From assembly GCF_001613405.1 (NCBI RefSeq), contig NZ_BDCH01000034.1, forward strand, positions 1-64,000: a stretch of DNA of 64,000 nt, in the 5' to 3' direction. Origin of the DNA: Nocardia crassostreae. GTDB taxonomy: Bacteria > Actinomycetota > Actinomycetes > Mycobacteriales > Mycobacteriaceae. The notes under the pieces are model-generated. The model ran no database searches and was not told the DNA's origin. It was given only the letters and a program-made list of their open reading frames with translations. Both the position numbers and the translations under genes were made by a program. Below, in pieces: positions 9,779-21,463 of this stretch (its first letter is position 1; every line of letters starts with the position of its first letter).

Positions 9779-10666
9779 CGCAGCCGCTCCCGATAGAGAA
9801 CCCGATCGATCACATCGGCGTGCACCGCCGCCTCCGGGCGGCGAATCACCCGCAGCCGCAAGGCAATCGCCTGCGGAGCCAGCCGCACCCAAACGACTCC
9901 GGGCGTAGCGCCGGGCGGTGTCGCGGTCAGCCCGAAACTGGTCCCCGCCGCCACCGCCGCGAACATGCTCCGATCATCCCGCGCCACCTCGGTCGCCGCA
10001 TCCAGCCCGCGCTCGCGCAGCAGATCGACGACGGTGTCGAACGCGGCCGGATTCGCCGCCCGGGGCGGCCCCGCGAACGCCAGCCCGGCCAGCATCGGAA
10101 ACGTCGGCCGCTCCACCCCCGCACTGCGATGATCCGCCGGAACCACCAGCCACCGCGGCAGTTTCACCACTGGTCCCGCCTCCACCCCGTCGACCAGCGC
10201 CGGATGCTCCACCACCGCGAAATCACGCACCCCCGCCCGCACGTCGTTCACCAGCTCGATGGTCGTGCCGATGGTGGTGGAAACCGCTGCGGGGGCGCCG
10301 TGTCCGGTGGCCGTGAGCTGGGTTCGGAGTGCGGTGACGCAGGCGGTGATGATGGAGTCGGGGAGCGCCGAGGCGGCGCCCCAGTGGATGGCGCCGCGGG
10401 AGTTGGCGAGGCGGTGGGATTCGGCGTGCAGGCGGTCGGCGTCATCGACCAGGAGGCGGGCGCGGGGGGAGGAGTTGGGTGCCCGCGGAGGTGAGGACGG
10501 CGCCCTGGCGGGTGCGGTGAATGAGGTCGACGCCGAGGTGTTGCTCGAGGCGGCGCAAGCCCTGGGAGAGCGGGGGCTGGGTCATGTCCAGCGCTGCCGC
10601 CGCGCGGCCGAAATGGCCCTCGTCGGCGACCGCGACGAAGAAGCGGAGGTGGCGGACTAGATCCAT
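9775..10666 (-). pseudogene. LysR-family transcriptional regulator, one frameshift
   Basis: DNA-binding regulator with an N-terminal winged helix (MDLVRHLRFFVAVADEGHF, then AAALDMTQPPLSQGLRRLE) and a C-terminal effector domain. The frame is lost at the G6 run 10464-10469 (C6 on the coding strand), where one extra base turns LLPRARLLVDD into a stop after LLPPRPPPG. Removing one base restores a full-length protein of about 296 residues ending at 9775. Gene order, lysR divergent from a secreted beta-lactamase and coupled to a second beta-lactamase-like gene, recalls AmpR/AmpC and PenR/PenA pairs, so a role in inducing the lactamase is likely but inferred. Confidence 0.85.
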
Positions 10667-10829
10667 GCCGTCATTGAACCAGCCGGGATGGCGGCGGCCG
10701 GGTCGCCGGGGCGGGGCGACTCGGCGTATGGGCGAATCACGGTGTCCGGACCTGCGGCGATAGTGATCGCAACTGGTGCGGGGCGGGCTGGGATATTGGC
10801 GGCGGCACGTCGGGCGGTGCTGTGCTGCG
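10667..10829. promoter_or_regulatory. Divergent lysR/beta-lactamase intergenic region
   Basis: 163 bases separate the divergent starts of lysR and the class A beta-lactamase. LysR proteins usually bind such a shared promoter at a T-N11-A motif, but I could not pick one convincing site by eye. Confidence 0.35.
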
Positions 10830-11882
10830 ATGGTGACTTTCGCAGTGTTCAACCGTCTCTGCCCGGCTCGCCGCCGGGCCTCTCAGTCCGTTCGCTCCGG
10901 CTCGGCCGGGGCCCGCACCGCGCGGGATGCCGCGCCGCACGCTGCACGGTTCCCGATCGCCTATCGCACGGCCGTCGCCACCGTGCTGGCCGTGTCCACG
11001 CTGTCGATGTCGGCGTGCTCGTCCTCGGAGGCGGGCACCACGCCGGGCTCGGTCGCGCCGAGTTCCGCCGCCGCCTCCGCCGCCACGTCGAGATTCGCCG
11101 ACCTTGAGACGAAAGCCGGTGCACGGCTGGGGGTTTACGCCCTCGACACCGGGAGCGGGCATACCGTCTCCTATCGGGAGGGCGAGCGGTTCCCGATGGC
11201 GTCGACGTTCAAGGGCCTCGCGTGCGGGGGACTGCTGCGCGATCATTCGCTGGCGAGCGGGTATTTCGATCAGGTGATCCGGTATCCGGCCTCGGACCTG
11301 GTGGAGTTCTCACCCGAGACGGAGAAGCATGTCGAGGACGGGATGACCGTGAGCGCATTGTGCGATGCGGCCATCACGCTGTCGGACAATACGGCCGGTA
11401 ATCAGCTGTTGAAACTGCTCGGCGGGCCCGCCGGATTCACCGCGTTCCTGCGCAGTATCGGGGATGACGTCTCGCGGCTGGATCGCTGGGAGACCGAGCT
11501 GAACACCGCCATCCCAGGCGATGAGCGCGATACGAACACGGCGGCCGCGCTCGTCTCCGACTATCGCAAGCTGGTGCTCGGGGATCTGCTGGGGCAGGCC
11601 GAGCGGAAGCGGCTGCAGGACTGGCTGATCGCCAGCACGACCGGCGGCAAGCGCATTCGCGCGGCCATGCCGGGCCACTGGGTGGTGGGCGACAAGACGG
11701 GCTCTCCGGCCTACGGTTCGGCGCTGGATGTCGCGATCGCCTGGCCGCCCAACAGCGCCCCGATCGTCATCGCGGTGCTGACCACCAAACCCCAGCAGGA
11801 TGCGAAACCCGACAATGATCTCGTCGCCGATGCCGCCCGCGTCGCGCTCGAGACATTCGGGTACACACCCCGCGCGCGGTAG
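10830..11882 (+). CDS. bla: Class A beta-lactamase, exported lipoprotein
   Basis: Hydrolyses beta-lactam rings through an active-site serine. It shows STFK (SxxK), SDNTAGNQLL (SDN), an omega-loop ETELNTAIPGD carrying the E166 equivalent, and VGDKTGSPAYG (KTG). Length of the mature part, about 265 residues, is normal. A hydrophobic segment followed by LSMSAC is a lipobox, so the enzyme should be membrane-anchored outside. The chosen ATG 10830 leaves an unusually long 45-residue Arg/Ala-rich stretch before that segment; earlier starts exist to 10776 and the true start is unclear. It is divergent from lysR. Related class A enzymes are known from several Nocardia species. Confidence 0.9.
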   Translation: MVTFAVFNRLCPARRRASQSVRSGSAGARTARDAAPHAARFPIAYRTAVATVLAVSTLSMSACSSSEAGTTPGSVAPSSAAASAATSRFADLETKAGARLGVYALDTGSGHTVSYREGERFPMASTFKGLACGGLLRDHSLASGYFDQVIRYPASDLVEFSPETEKHVEDGMTVSALCDAAITLSDNTAGNQLLKLLGGPAGFTAFLRSIGDDVSRLDRWETELNTAIPGDERDTNTAAALVSDYRKLVLGDLLGQAERKRLQDWLIASTTGGKRIRAAMPGHWVVGDKTGSPAYGSALDVAIAWPPNSAPIVIAVLTTKPQQDAKPDNDLVADAARVALETFGYTPRAR

Positions 11883-11899
11883 GTCCGGTGCGGTGAGCG

Positions 11900-12703
11900 C
11901 TACTTCCACCCCGTGGGAGTAGCGCTCAGCCGCGCCACCGCCCGCACATCGCCGTCGACGGCGAACCAGATGCCGAGCCCGTCCGTACCGCGCTCGGTGT
12001 GGATATCGAGGTTCTCGCCGTAGCGGATGGGCTTGTTGTACTCGAGCACGAACCGATGCGGTCCTCGCGTGAGATCGGCTGCGTCCGTCGCGAATTCGTG
12101 CACGGCATGCCAGTAGGCGGTGTTGTTGACATGCTGGAAGTGGTCCAGATCGGTGCGCCGCAAGGGAAATCGGACGCCGTCGGCCGCGGGCAGCGGCGCG
12201 TCGATCCACTGCTGCCAGCGCAGCCGCTGCTCGCTGGTGGTCGTGGTCATGAGGTCGAAGAACTTGTCCGACACCCGGGACGGGCTCATCGTCTCCTTGT
12301 TCATGTGGATCCAGAAGCCCTCGGTCTCCACCAGCCCGCCATTGTCGGAGTCGATTCGGCAACGCATAGTGCACCAGCGCGGTGAGATCCCCGAACACCA
12401 CCGCCGCAATCGCAATTGCGCGGGCCAGGCGATGGGCCGCAGCACATCGATGACCGTGCGCCGCACGATCCAGTGCGGATGCGTGTCGAGAGCCCCGGTG
12501 TGCCGCAGGTGATCGACCCCGGCCTCCTGGATGTGCCGCGCGATGCCGTCGATGCGCAGGTTCTGGTCCTCGTCCATATCCACGGTGCCCAGCCGCTTGC
12601 CGATATCGAAGATGTGCCCGGATGACGGCACTGGGGCGAGCGGGCGCAGCATGGGATGCGCCGCGTCCGCCGGGGTGGCGGGTTGGGTGAGCTGATCCAT
12701 CAT
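11900..12703 (-). CDS. Acyl-ACP thioesterase family protein
   Basis: Double hot-dog thioesterase of the FatA/FatB-like actinobacterial family, expected to release fatty acid from acyl-ACP or acyl-CoA. The C-terminal hot-dog keeps the active-site motif FQHVNNTAYW, and the first domain has RRTVIDVLRP and GLVETEGFWIHMNKE. The protein is 267 residues. The ATG-ATG pair at 12703/12700 is preceded by GGAGG at proper distance, which decides the start over the longer open frame. It is convergent with bla (17 bases apart). Confidence 0.85.
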   Translation of the reverse strand: MMDQLTQPATPADAAHPMLRPLAPVPSSGHIFDIGKRLGTVDMDEDQNLRIDGIARHIQEAGVDHLRHTGALDTHPHWIVRRTVIDVLRPIAWPAQLRLRRWCSGISPRWCTMRCRIDSDNGGLVETEGFWIHMNKETMSPSRVSDKFFDLMTTTTSEQRLRWQQWIDAPLPAADGVRFPLRRTDLDHFQHVNNTAYWHAVHEFATDAADLTRGPHRFVLEYNKPIRYGENLDIHTERGTDGLGIWFAVDGDVRAVARLSATPTGWK

Positions 12704-12901
12704 CGGCAAACCTCCGAAATCTTCCATCGGCGTGGGGGAGCGGAGTGCGCTGAACTCGTGGTGGCGACGCTGCGCCGGACGATCACGAGCGTAGTGCAGG
12801 CGCGGCGCGGTCCCGGGTTCGGCGCGCCTCCGTGACCCCGGGCTGTCGTACCGTGGTGGCATAGTGGCGGGACTCGATCATCGATACGGATGGGGGAACG
12901 G

Positions 12902-13816
12902 ATGAACCTGAGCGTGGAACAGGCCGATCGGGCGGCGGGGGTGCTGCTGGGTACGGCGGCGGGGGATGCGCTGGGCGCCGGATACGAATTCACCCATCCC
13001 AAGCCGGAGGTCGAGATCTTCATGAAGGGTGGGGGATCGTTCAACTGGGCGCCGGGTGAGTGGACCGACGACACGTCCATGGCGGTCGCGGTGGCGCTCG
13101 GCGCGGCGGAGGCCGGGAACCTGCACGAGCAGACGGGTTTGGACGCGGTGGCGGCGCAGTTCGTGGCGTGGTGGGATTCGGCGCCGAAGGATGTCGGGTT
13201 CCAGACCGGTCAGGTCTTGCAGTGGCGCAGTGCGACCGGCCGGGAAATGCAGATCCACGCACACGATCTGGGCGGATTGAAGGCGGGCAACGGGTCGCTC
13301 ATGCGGACCGCGCCGGTGGCGCTGCTCTATCTGGACGATATCGAGCACTGCGCCAAGGCGGCGGCGCTGATCAGCTCGCTCACGCACTACGACCCGCAGG
13401 CCATGCAGGCGTGCACGCTGTGGTCCATCGCCATCCGGCACGCCGTCCTGCACGGGACGTTCGATGGTGTGCGCGAGGGACTTTCGTGGGTCGACTCCGG
13501 ATTCTGGGGGCCGCTGCTGGATACGGCCGAGAACGGCACGCCCGCCGACTTCCCGAAGAACGGCTGGGTGGTGCACGCATTGCAGACGGCGTGGTGGGCC
13601 ATCGCGCATTCCGATTCCCTACCCGGCGCACTGGAACTCGCGGTGCGGGCGGGCGGGGATACCGATACCACGGCGGCGATTGCCGGTGGCCTGCTCGGTG
13701 CGCGCTGGGGTGCTGCCGCCATTCCGGCCGACTGGCGGCCCATCCTGCACGGCTATCCGGGCATGCGCGCCGACGATCTCGCCGATCTCACTCGAAAGAT
13801 CCTCGCGCACAACTGA
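12902..13816 (+). CDS. ADP-ribosylglycohydrolase family protein
   Basis: DraG/ARH-type hydrolase of 304 residues that removes ADP-ribose from proteins or small molecules using a binuclear Mg centre. Metal-binding motifs are present: WTDDTSMAVAVALG near residue 50 and GGDTDTTAAIAGGLLGA near residue 250. ATG 12902 follows GGGGGA at 12892-12897; ATG 12890 is a weaker alternative. No ADP-ribosyltransferase partner is seen nearby, so the substrate cannot be named. The gene is convergent with the phzF-like gene, 10 bases apart. Confidence 0.88.
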   Translation: MNLSVEQADRAAGVLLGTAAGDALGAGYEFTHPKPEVEIFMKGGGSFNWAPGEWTDDTSMAVAVALGAAEAGNLHEQTGLDAVAAQFVAWWDSAPKDVGFQTGQVLQWRSATGREMQIHAHDLGGLKAGNGSLMRTAPVALLYLDDIEHCAKAAALISSLTHYDPQAMQACTLWSIAIRHAVLHGTFDGVREGLSWVDSGFWGPLLDTAENGTPADFPKNGWVVHALQTAWWAIAHSDSLPGALELAVRAGGDTDTTAAIAGGLLGARWGAAAIPADWRPILHGYPGMRADDLADLTRKILAHN

Positions 13817-13826
13817 TATCGCACCG

Positions 13827-14663
13827 CTACTCGGGTCGGTCCGGCAGCCGCACCACGCCGTCGAGGTAGCGGCGGCAGCGTCCGGCGAGGCGGACCCGGT
13901 CTCCGGTGAGGGTGCATCGCATGGCGCCGCCGCGTTGCGAGAGCTGGCGCGCGGACAGGGTGGTGCGCCCGAGTTCCTTGCTCCACAGCGGGGTGAGCTG
14001 CGCATGCGAGGAACCGGTGACGGGATCCTCCGGAATGCCCTGTCCGGGCGCGAAGAGGCGGGAGACGAAATCGGCGCTGTCGCCGGAGGCGGTGAGAATG
14101 GCGGCGCGATTCAGCCGCGGGAAGGCCGAGAAGTTCGGGCGCGCGTCGCGTACCTCGTGTTCGGCGGTGAGCATGAGCACCACATCGGTGCCGTCGAAGG
14201 CGCGCAGCGGGCGCACCCCGAGGGCCGCCGCGAGCGCGCGCGGAACCTCGTCGTGCACATCGATTTCCACCGAGGACACCACCGGCAGATCCAGCACGAG
14301 ATCGTCGCGGTCCCGGTCGACGCGCAGCCAGCCGCTGCGGGTGTAGAAGTGCACGCGGTCCGCGCCGGGATGCATATCGTCGAGAATCTGCTGTGCCGCC
14401 GCGAGCGTCGCATGCCCGCACATGTCCACTTCCACCGTGGGCGTGAACCAGCGCAGGTGAAACGCGGGCGAGTTGTCCGGCGGCGCACCGGCGTCCACGG
14501 GTAGCGCGGAGGTGTAGAAGGCCGTCTCGGCGAGATTGTTCTCCTCGGCGAGCTGTTGCAGCAGTGCATCCGGCAGCCAGGACAACAGCGGCATGACCGC
14601 GGCGGGATTGCCCGAGAACGGTGCGTCCGCGAACGCGTCGATCTGGTGCAGCAGGACCTCCAT
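13827..14663 (-). CDS. PhzF-family isomerase/epimerase
   Basis: 278-residue member of the PhzF family, two-domain folds related to diaminopimelate epimerase. It starts VLLHQIDAFADAPFSGNPAAV, has the catalytic Glu in NNLAETAFY, WFTPTVEVDMCGHATLAAA and the C-terminal DPVTGSSHAQL signature. The ATG at 14663 matches the usual N-terminus, although a longer frame runs to 14705. There are no phenazine genes nearby, so this is a generic PhzF-like enzyme with unknown substrate. Confidence 0.88.
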   Translation of the reverse strand: MEVLLHQIDAFADAPFSGNPAAVMPLLSWLPDALLQQLAEENNLAETAFYTSALPVDAGAPPDNSPAFHLRWFTPTVEVDMCGHATLAAAQQILDDMHPGADRVHFYTRSGWLRVDRDRDDLVLDLPVVSSVEIDVHDEVPRALAAALGVRPLRAFDGTDVVLMLTAEHEVRDARPNFSAFPRLNRAAILTASGDSADFVSRLFAPGQGIPEDPVTGSSHAQLTPLWSKELGRTTLSARQLSQRGGAMRCTLTGDRVRLAGRCRRYLDGVVRLPDRPE

Positions 14664-14801
14664 GCTGCTGAAGGTACCCGGATTTTCAATGACCGAACGG
14701 GACAAGGGGATTCACGGCGAGCCAAAGCATGCGACCAGTTGGTCCCGAGCTGTCCGCCCGGGACCCGCGTCATATGTTTCCGGTCCGGAAACCTTTTCGG
14801 C

Positions 14802-17315
<2,514 letters not shown>

Positions 17316-17357
17316 GACCGACAGCCTAGAGTGCCCGGCTGAGAATGCACCTAAGCG

Positions 17358-18827
17358 CTAGATGGGCGCGGTGTTCCACCAGCGGTCCACGAGTTCCTGC
17401 CCGGTGGTGGCGCCGAGCACGCTGATGGTGCAGAATCCGCGCGCATCGTCGAATCCGATGACGAGCTCCCCGCTCTGCGGGAACTTGTCGTCGGCCGGGC
17501 TGTGGCTCCAGATGATGCGGCCTTTCCCGGACTGCCGTGTCCAGTCCTGTTCGCCCTCGATAATGTTGGTGGACGCCGCCCGCGGTGGCCACTGCGATGT
17601 CCGGTCCGCATTGCATCGGATGTAGAGGGATTGGACCGGGTTCCGGTCTCCCCGGCACATGAGCTGGCCGACGGCCGCCTCCTCGCCGAGTGGTACCGGG
17701 CGGAAGTCGTCCGCACCGATCGCGCTGCAGCTGACGCTGCCGACCACCGCCTCACCGGGTGTCCGCGGTACCAGATCCGGAAAGGTGTCGGCGATGTATT
17801 GATGAGCGGCCCAGGGGCCGGACGGTGCGCTCGTCCCCGGCGGTGTCGCGGTTGCGGTGCCCCCGGTCCCCGGCCCCCGGTCGGGCGCTCGGCTCACCCC
17901 GGCGATCACCGCGGCCAGCGCCGTCACGAGCAGCACGGTGCCGCAGGCCAGCGCGATACGGCGACGGCGGATGCGACGCGGTGTGGGCGCATCGGCTTTG
18001 CCGTGCAGTGCGGCGTGCGCGGCCGCGGCCAGCTCCCCGCAACTGTGGTACCGGTCGTCTGGATTTTTCGCCAGCGCCGCCGCGACCACCCGATCGAGCT
18101 CCCGGGGCAGCCCCGGAACGACGGTGCTCGGCGGTGGCGGCGGCTCGGTGAGATGTGCGTACATGACGGCTGCCGCGGTAGCCTGGGGGAACGGCGTTGC
18201 GCCGGTGAGCATCTGGTAGAGGGTGCACCCCAGCGAGTACACGTCCGCGCGGTGATCGACGGTGCCGCCGTTGATCTGCTCGGGCGCCGCGTAGGGCAGT
18301 GTGGCCAGTACCGAACCGTCCTCGGTGAGGGCCACGGAATCGTCGGCGGCACGCGCTATTCCGAAATCGGTGACGAGTACGCGGCCGTCGGTCTCGGCGA
18401 TCAGGAGGTTGGCGGGTTTGACGTCCCGGTGCACCAGCCCGACGCGGTGCGCCTCGTCCAGTCCGGCTGCTGCCTCGCCGAGTATTCCGGCCGCCCGTTC
18501 GGGTGGCAGTGTTCCCCGCTCGATCAGCTGTGCCACATCGGATCCCGCGACGTACTGCATGGCGATCCAGTAGTGCTCCAGTTCGACCCCGCGGTCGTAC
18601 ACGGCGACGACGTTCGGATGATCCAGGCGCGCGGCGAGTTCCGCCTCCCGTAGAAAACGCGCGCGGAACTCCTGGTCGGCGCCCGCGCGGGCCGACAGGA
18701 CTTTCACGGCATCCCAGCGCGGCAGTCGAGGATGCCGTGCGAGATACACGGAACCCATTCCGCCCGCCCCGAGTTTGCGTTCGATGCGGTAGCCCGCGAA
18801 AACCGTGCCGGGGCGAAGCTCTAGCAT
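17358..18827 (-). CDS. Receptor Ser/Thr protein kinase with four-cysteine outer domain (kinase 1)
   Basis: Pkn-type Hanks kinase of 489 residues. The cytoplasmic catalytic domain (about 10-265) has LGAGGMGSVYLA, VHRDVKPANLLI, DFGIA and PYAAPEQ. A basic juxtamembrane RRRRIALACG leads to one membrane segment (about 292-315), a Thr/Pro-rich linker and an outer domain of about 150 residues with four cysteines, the motif WTRQSGKGRIIWS and a C-terminal DRWWNTAPI. That outer domain is clearly paralogous to the one in kinase 2 (20012-21463). ATG 18827 follows GAGGAG. It lies 10 bases after the lipoprotein 18838-20025, so kinase 2, lipoprotein and kinase 1 form one operon. Confidence 0.92.
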   Translation of the reverse strand: MLELRPGTVFAGYRIERKLGAGGMGSVYLARHPRLPRWDAVKVLSARAGADQEFRARFLREAELAARLDHPNVVAVYDRGVELEHYWIAMQYVAGSDVAQLIERGTLPPERAAGILGEAAAGLDEAHRVGLVHRDVKPANLLIAETDGRVLVTDFGIARAADDSVALTEDGSVLATLPYAAPEQINGGTVDHRADVYSLGCTLYQMLTGATPFPQATAAAVMYAHLTEPPPPPSTVVPGLPRELDRVVAAALAKNPDDRYHSCGELAAAAHAALHGKADAPTPRRIRRRRIALACGTVLLVTALAAVIAGVSRAPDRGPGTGGTATATPPGTSAPSGPWAAHQYIADTFPDLVPRTPGEAVVGSVSCSAIGADDFRPVPLGEEAAVGQLMCRGDRNPVQSLYIRCNADRTSQWPPRAASTNIIEGEQDWTRQSGKGRIIWSHSPADDKFPQSGELVIGFDDARGFCTISVLGATTGQELVDRWWNTAPI

Positions 18828-18837
18828 GTCCGGCTCC

Positions 18838-20025
18838 TCAGCGGCTGTTCACGAGCAGGACGTATTGGGCCGCGGCCCGCTGGCGCACATCGTCCTCGTC
18901 CTCGCTGAAGATGGTCGCGACATAGCGATCGACGGGGATGATGCAGTTGTAGCGCAGATAACGATCGAAGTCCGCCTGCTCCGCTGCGCGGCTGCGGAAG
19001 CATTTCACGTCGGGCGCCGCGGGCGCGGCGATCGAGTCGAACCCCTCGGCGCGCCGTCCGGCCAGGAAGTCGGCGAATTGTTTCGCGGCCGTGGCGCTTT
19101 TCAGCCGGCTCAAGACGTTCGTGATGCCGACGACGGCGCGCCGGTCGTAGCCCAGCTCGGCGGCCTTCGCCGGATCCCCGAGGATCGCGGCCGCGGCGTT
19201 GGGGCCGTACGTCACGCCGGAGGCCCGCAGTACTCCGTCGGCGATTTCGTCGACCGCCGGATAGTTCCATCGGCCGGTGCGCGCCGAGATCATCCGGCGC
19301 ACCATGTCGTCGGGGTCGAGCGCCAGCGTCGCCAGTTGATCCACCGGAGTCGGCCGGAAGGTGTCGAGCAGCGTCAACTGCCGGTCGAAGGCCTTACGCG
19401 CCAGATCGGTGAGCGCGGTGAGATCGGGTGCCGGGAGTACGAGATACATCGATACGACGTAGCTGCCGTGCGCGATGGTCGTCCCGAGCGTGGGCACCGT
19501 CGGTCGCCAATGGCTGTGTGCGCCCGGATATCCGGAAATCTCGACCGCCACATTGTCGGGGCTGACCGCGAAGTCGGCGGCATCCAGTTCGGCGGCGGCC
19601 AGCCGTGCGGTCGACTCGTCGCGGAAACGCAGCAGGTTGATCGTGATGCTGCGTTGGCCCTCGGATTCGGTGCGGCCGGTCTCGGCACCGCCGCCGACGG
19701 CCTCGGCCACCATGTCGTATCGCTGCAGGACCGGCCGCACGGGCGTGGCCAATGTCGCCATCGCGAATCCGGAATTCGGTACCGGCTGTGGTATCTCGGT
19801 GTAATCCAGCTCCGCGGCGATATCGGCTGGACGTGCGAGCACCTCCGTCAGGCGCGTCGATTCGAGGATCCGGCCGTAGTACTCGCCGGTATTCGGCGGT
19901 GCGCTCAATGGTTGTGCGCTGTAGCCACCGAGATCGAGGGCGTCGAGGTCCGGGGACGGCTCACCACCGCAACCGGTGAGGGTGACCAGTGCGACGACCG
20001 CGAGGCAGAACTCAGATCGGCGCAT
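18838..20025 (-). CDS. Lipoprotein between two receptor kinases (DUF7373-like)
   Basis: 395-residue lipoprotein: MRRSEF start, hydrophobic core and lipobox LTGC at residue 20. The mature part has two related halves, each with a long helix and a strand block, resembling a lipoprotein family of nocardiae and mycobacteria that I recall as DUF7373. Near the C-terminus VKCFRSR and RYNCIIP give a likely disulfide pair. Its ATG at 20025 lies inside the last codons of kinase 2 (14-base overlap) and its stop is 10 bases before kinase 1, so expression is coupled to both. It could be a ligand or co-receptor for their outer domains; this is inferred from position alone. Confidence 0.75.
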   Translation of the reverse strand: MRRSEFCLAVVALVTLTGCGGEPSPDLDALDLGGYSAQPLSAPPNTGEYYGRILESTRLTEVLARPADIAAELDYTEIPQPVPNSGFAMATLATPVRPVLQRYDMVAEAVGGGAETGRTESEGQRSITINLLRFRDESTARLAAAELDAADFAVSPDNVAVEISGYPGAHSHWRPTVPTLGTTIAHGSYVVSMYLVLPAPDLTALTDLARKAFDRQLTLLDTFRPTPVDQLATLALDPDDMVRRMISARTGRWNYPAVDEIADGVLRASGVTYGPNAAAAILGDPAKAAELGYDRRAVVGITNVLSRLKSATAAKQFADFLAGRRAEGFDSIAAPAAPDVKCFRSRAAEQADFDRYLRYNCIIPVDRYVATIFSEDEDDVRQRAAAQYVLLVNSR

Positions 20026-21463
20026 TCGGCCACCAGGAGTCGTACAGGGCCTTGCCACTGGTGCCGCCGACTACGTCGATATAGCAGGCGTTGCGGGGTG
20101 CGTCATCGAAGAAGATGCGCAGATGACCGGTCACGGTGCCGTCCTTCGCCGGGGCCTCGAGCCAGAATATGTGCCCGCTGCCGGACGGCCTGGTCCACTG
20201 TTCCGTCCCGTATTGCTGCCCTCGGCCCGGCGGCTTCGCGGGCTTGGGCAGGCCGCTGGCGTAGCAGGACACCAGGAAGTTGGGGACGGGGCTGCCGGTA
20301 TGTGAGCAGGTCAGCTGGAGTCGTGAGGCCGGGAGGTCGATCGCGGCATCGGGATTGTCGTCACCGTGGGGGTCACAATGGTGTCCCAGCGCCGTGGGCT
20401 CGGAGGGGGCGGCGGGCAGCAGATCGGGGAAGGTCTCGACCACCAAGCTGTACTGCTGCCACGGTTTGCCGCTGTCGTCTACGGGTGCGACCGGCGTCAG
20501 CGCGGCCGGTTCGCTACCCGATCGCATCGTGAACACCACTGCCGAGGCCGCGGCCAGCACCGAAACCGCCACGGCCGCACCTATTCCGATCGCCCGGCGG
20601 GTGCGGCGGGGAGGTTCGAGTTCGCCGCGCAGGGCCGCCGCGGCGGCCTCGGCGAGCGTACGGCAGTCGGGGTAACGATCGGCGGGATTCTTCGCCAATG
20701 CCCGCGCGATCACCCCGTCCATCCCACGCGGAATCCACGGCGCCGCACCGCTGGGCCGCGGCGGTGGATCCGACAGGTGCGCGTGCATCAGGGCCATCGG
20801 AGTTTCGCGTACGAAAGGCTTGTTGCCGGTAAGCATCTCGTAAAGCGTGCAACCGAGCGCGTACACGTCCACGCGATGATCCATGGCCGCACCGCGCAGC
20901 TGCTCGGACGCGGCGTACGCGAGGGTGGCGAGCACATCGCCGGCGACGGTGAGGGCGCCGGAATCGACTATGGGACGGGCGATTCCGAAGTCGGTGACCA
21001 GGACCCGGTCCGTCCCGTCCGGTCGCGGCGAGATCAGGATGTTCGCGGGTTTGACGTCGCGGTGCAGTAGGCCCGCGGCGTGCACGGCGTCGAGCCCGCG
21101 TGCCGCCTCGGCGATGATGTGCACCGCGCGCTGTGGCGTCAGCTCGGCCGGACCCCGCTTGATCAGTTGTGCGGCATCGAAGCCCTCGACGTACTGCATG
21201 GCGATCCACAGCGTTTCGGCCTCGATGCCACGATCGTGCACCGCGACCAGATTCGGATGCGCGAGTCCACCCGCGATCTCCGCCTCCCGGATGAATCTGG
21301 CCCGGAACTCGGCGTCGCCCCCGTTCCCGTCCGCGAGGACCTTCAGTGCGATTCGGCGCGGTAGTCGCGGATGCTGCGCGAGGTACACCGCGCCCATCCC
21401 GCCCGCGCCCAGCCGACGGACTATTTGGTATCCAGCGAAAATCTCACCTGGCAGCAACGACAC
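20012..21463 (-). CDS. Receptor Ser/Thr protein kinase with four-cysteine outer domain (kinase 2)
   Basis: 483-residue Hanks kinase and first gene of the kinase-lipoprotein-kinase operon. Catalytic motifs: RLGAGGMGAVYLA, LLHRDVKPANILI and DFGIARP. The activation-segment APE motif reads YAASEQ instead of YAAPEQ, a P-to-S change that could lower activity or be a C-to-T base error. One membrane segment (VAVSVLAAASAVVF) separates it from an outer domain with four cysteines, WTRPSGSGHIFWL and C-terminal DSWWPNAPI, matching kinase 1. GTG 21463 is preferred because it gives the usual short lead before FAGYQIVRR and follows a GGGGG stretch; the open frame extends to 21508. Confidence 0.88.
   Translation of the reverse strand: MSLLPGEIFAGYQIVRRLGAGGMGAVYLAQHPRLPRRIALKVLADGNGGDAEFRARFIREAEIAGGLAHPNLVAVHDRGIEAETLWIAMQYVEGFDAAQLIKRGPAELTPQRAVHIIAEAARGLDAVHAAGLLHRDVKPANILISPRPDGTDRVLVTDFGIARPIVDSGALTVAGDVLATLAYAASEQLRGAAMDHRVDVYALGCTLYEMLTGNKPFVRETPMALMHAHLSDPPPRPSGAAPWIPRGMDGVIARALAKNPADRYPDCRTLAEAAAAALRGELEPPRRTRRAIGIGAAVAVSVLAAASAVVFTMRSGSEPAALTPVAPVDDSGKPWQQYSLVVETFPDLLPAAPSEPTALGHHCDPHGDDNPDAAIDLPASRLQLTCSHTGSPVPNFLVSCYASGLPKPAKPPGRGQQYGTEQWTRPSGSGHIFWLEAPAKDGTVTGHLRIFFDDAPRNACYIDVVGGTSGKALYDSWWPNAPI

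Noticed and set aside
11310..12401. A 363-codon minus-strand frame overlapping bla and the thioesterase gene
   Set aside because: It is Arg-rich, motif-free and covers two genes that are intact in other frames; the thioesterase reads through 12360-12410 without a break.
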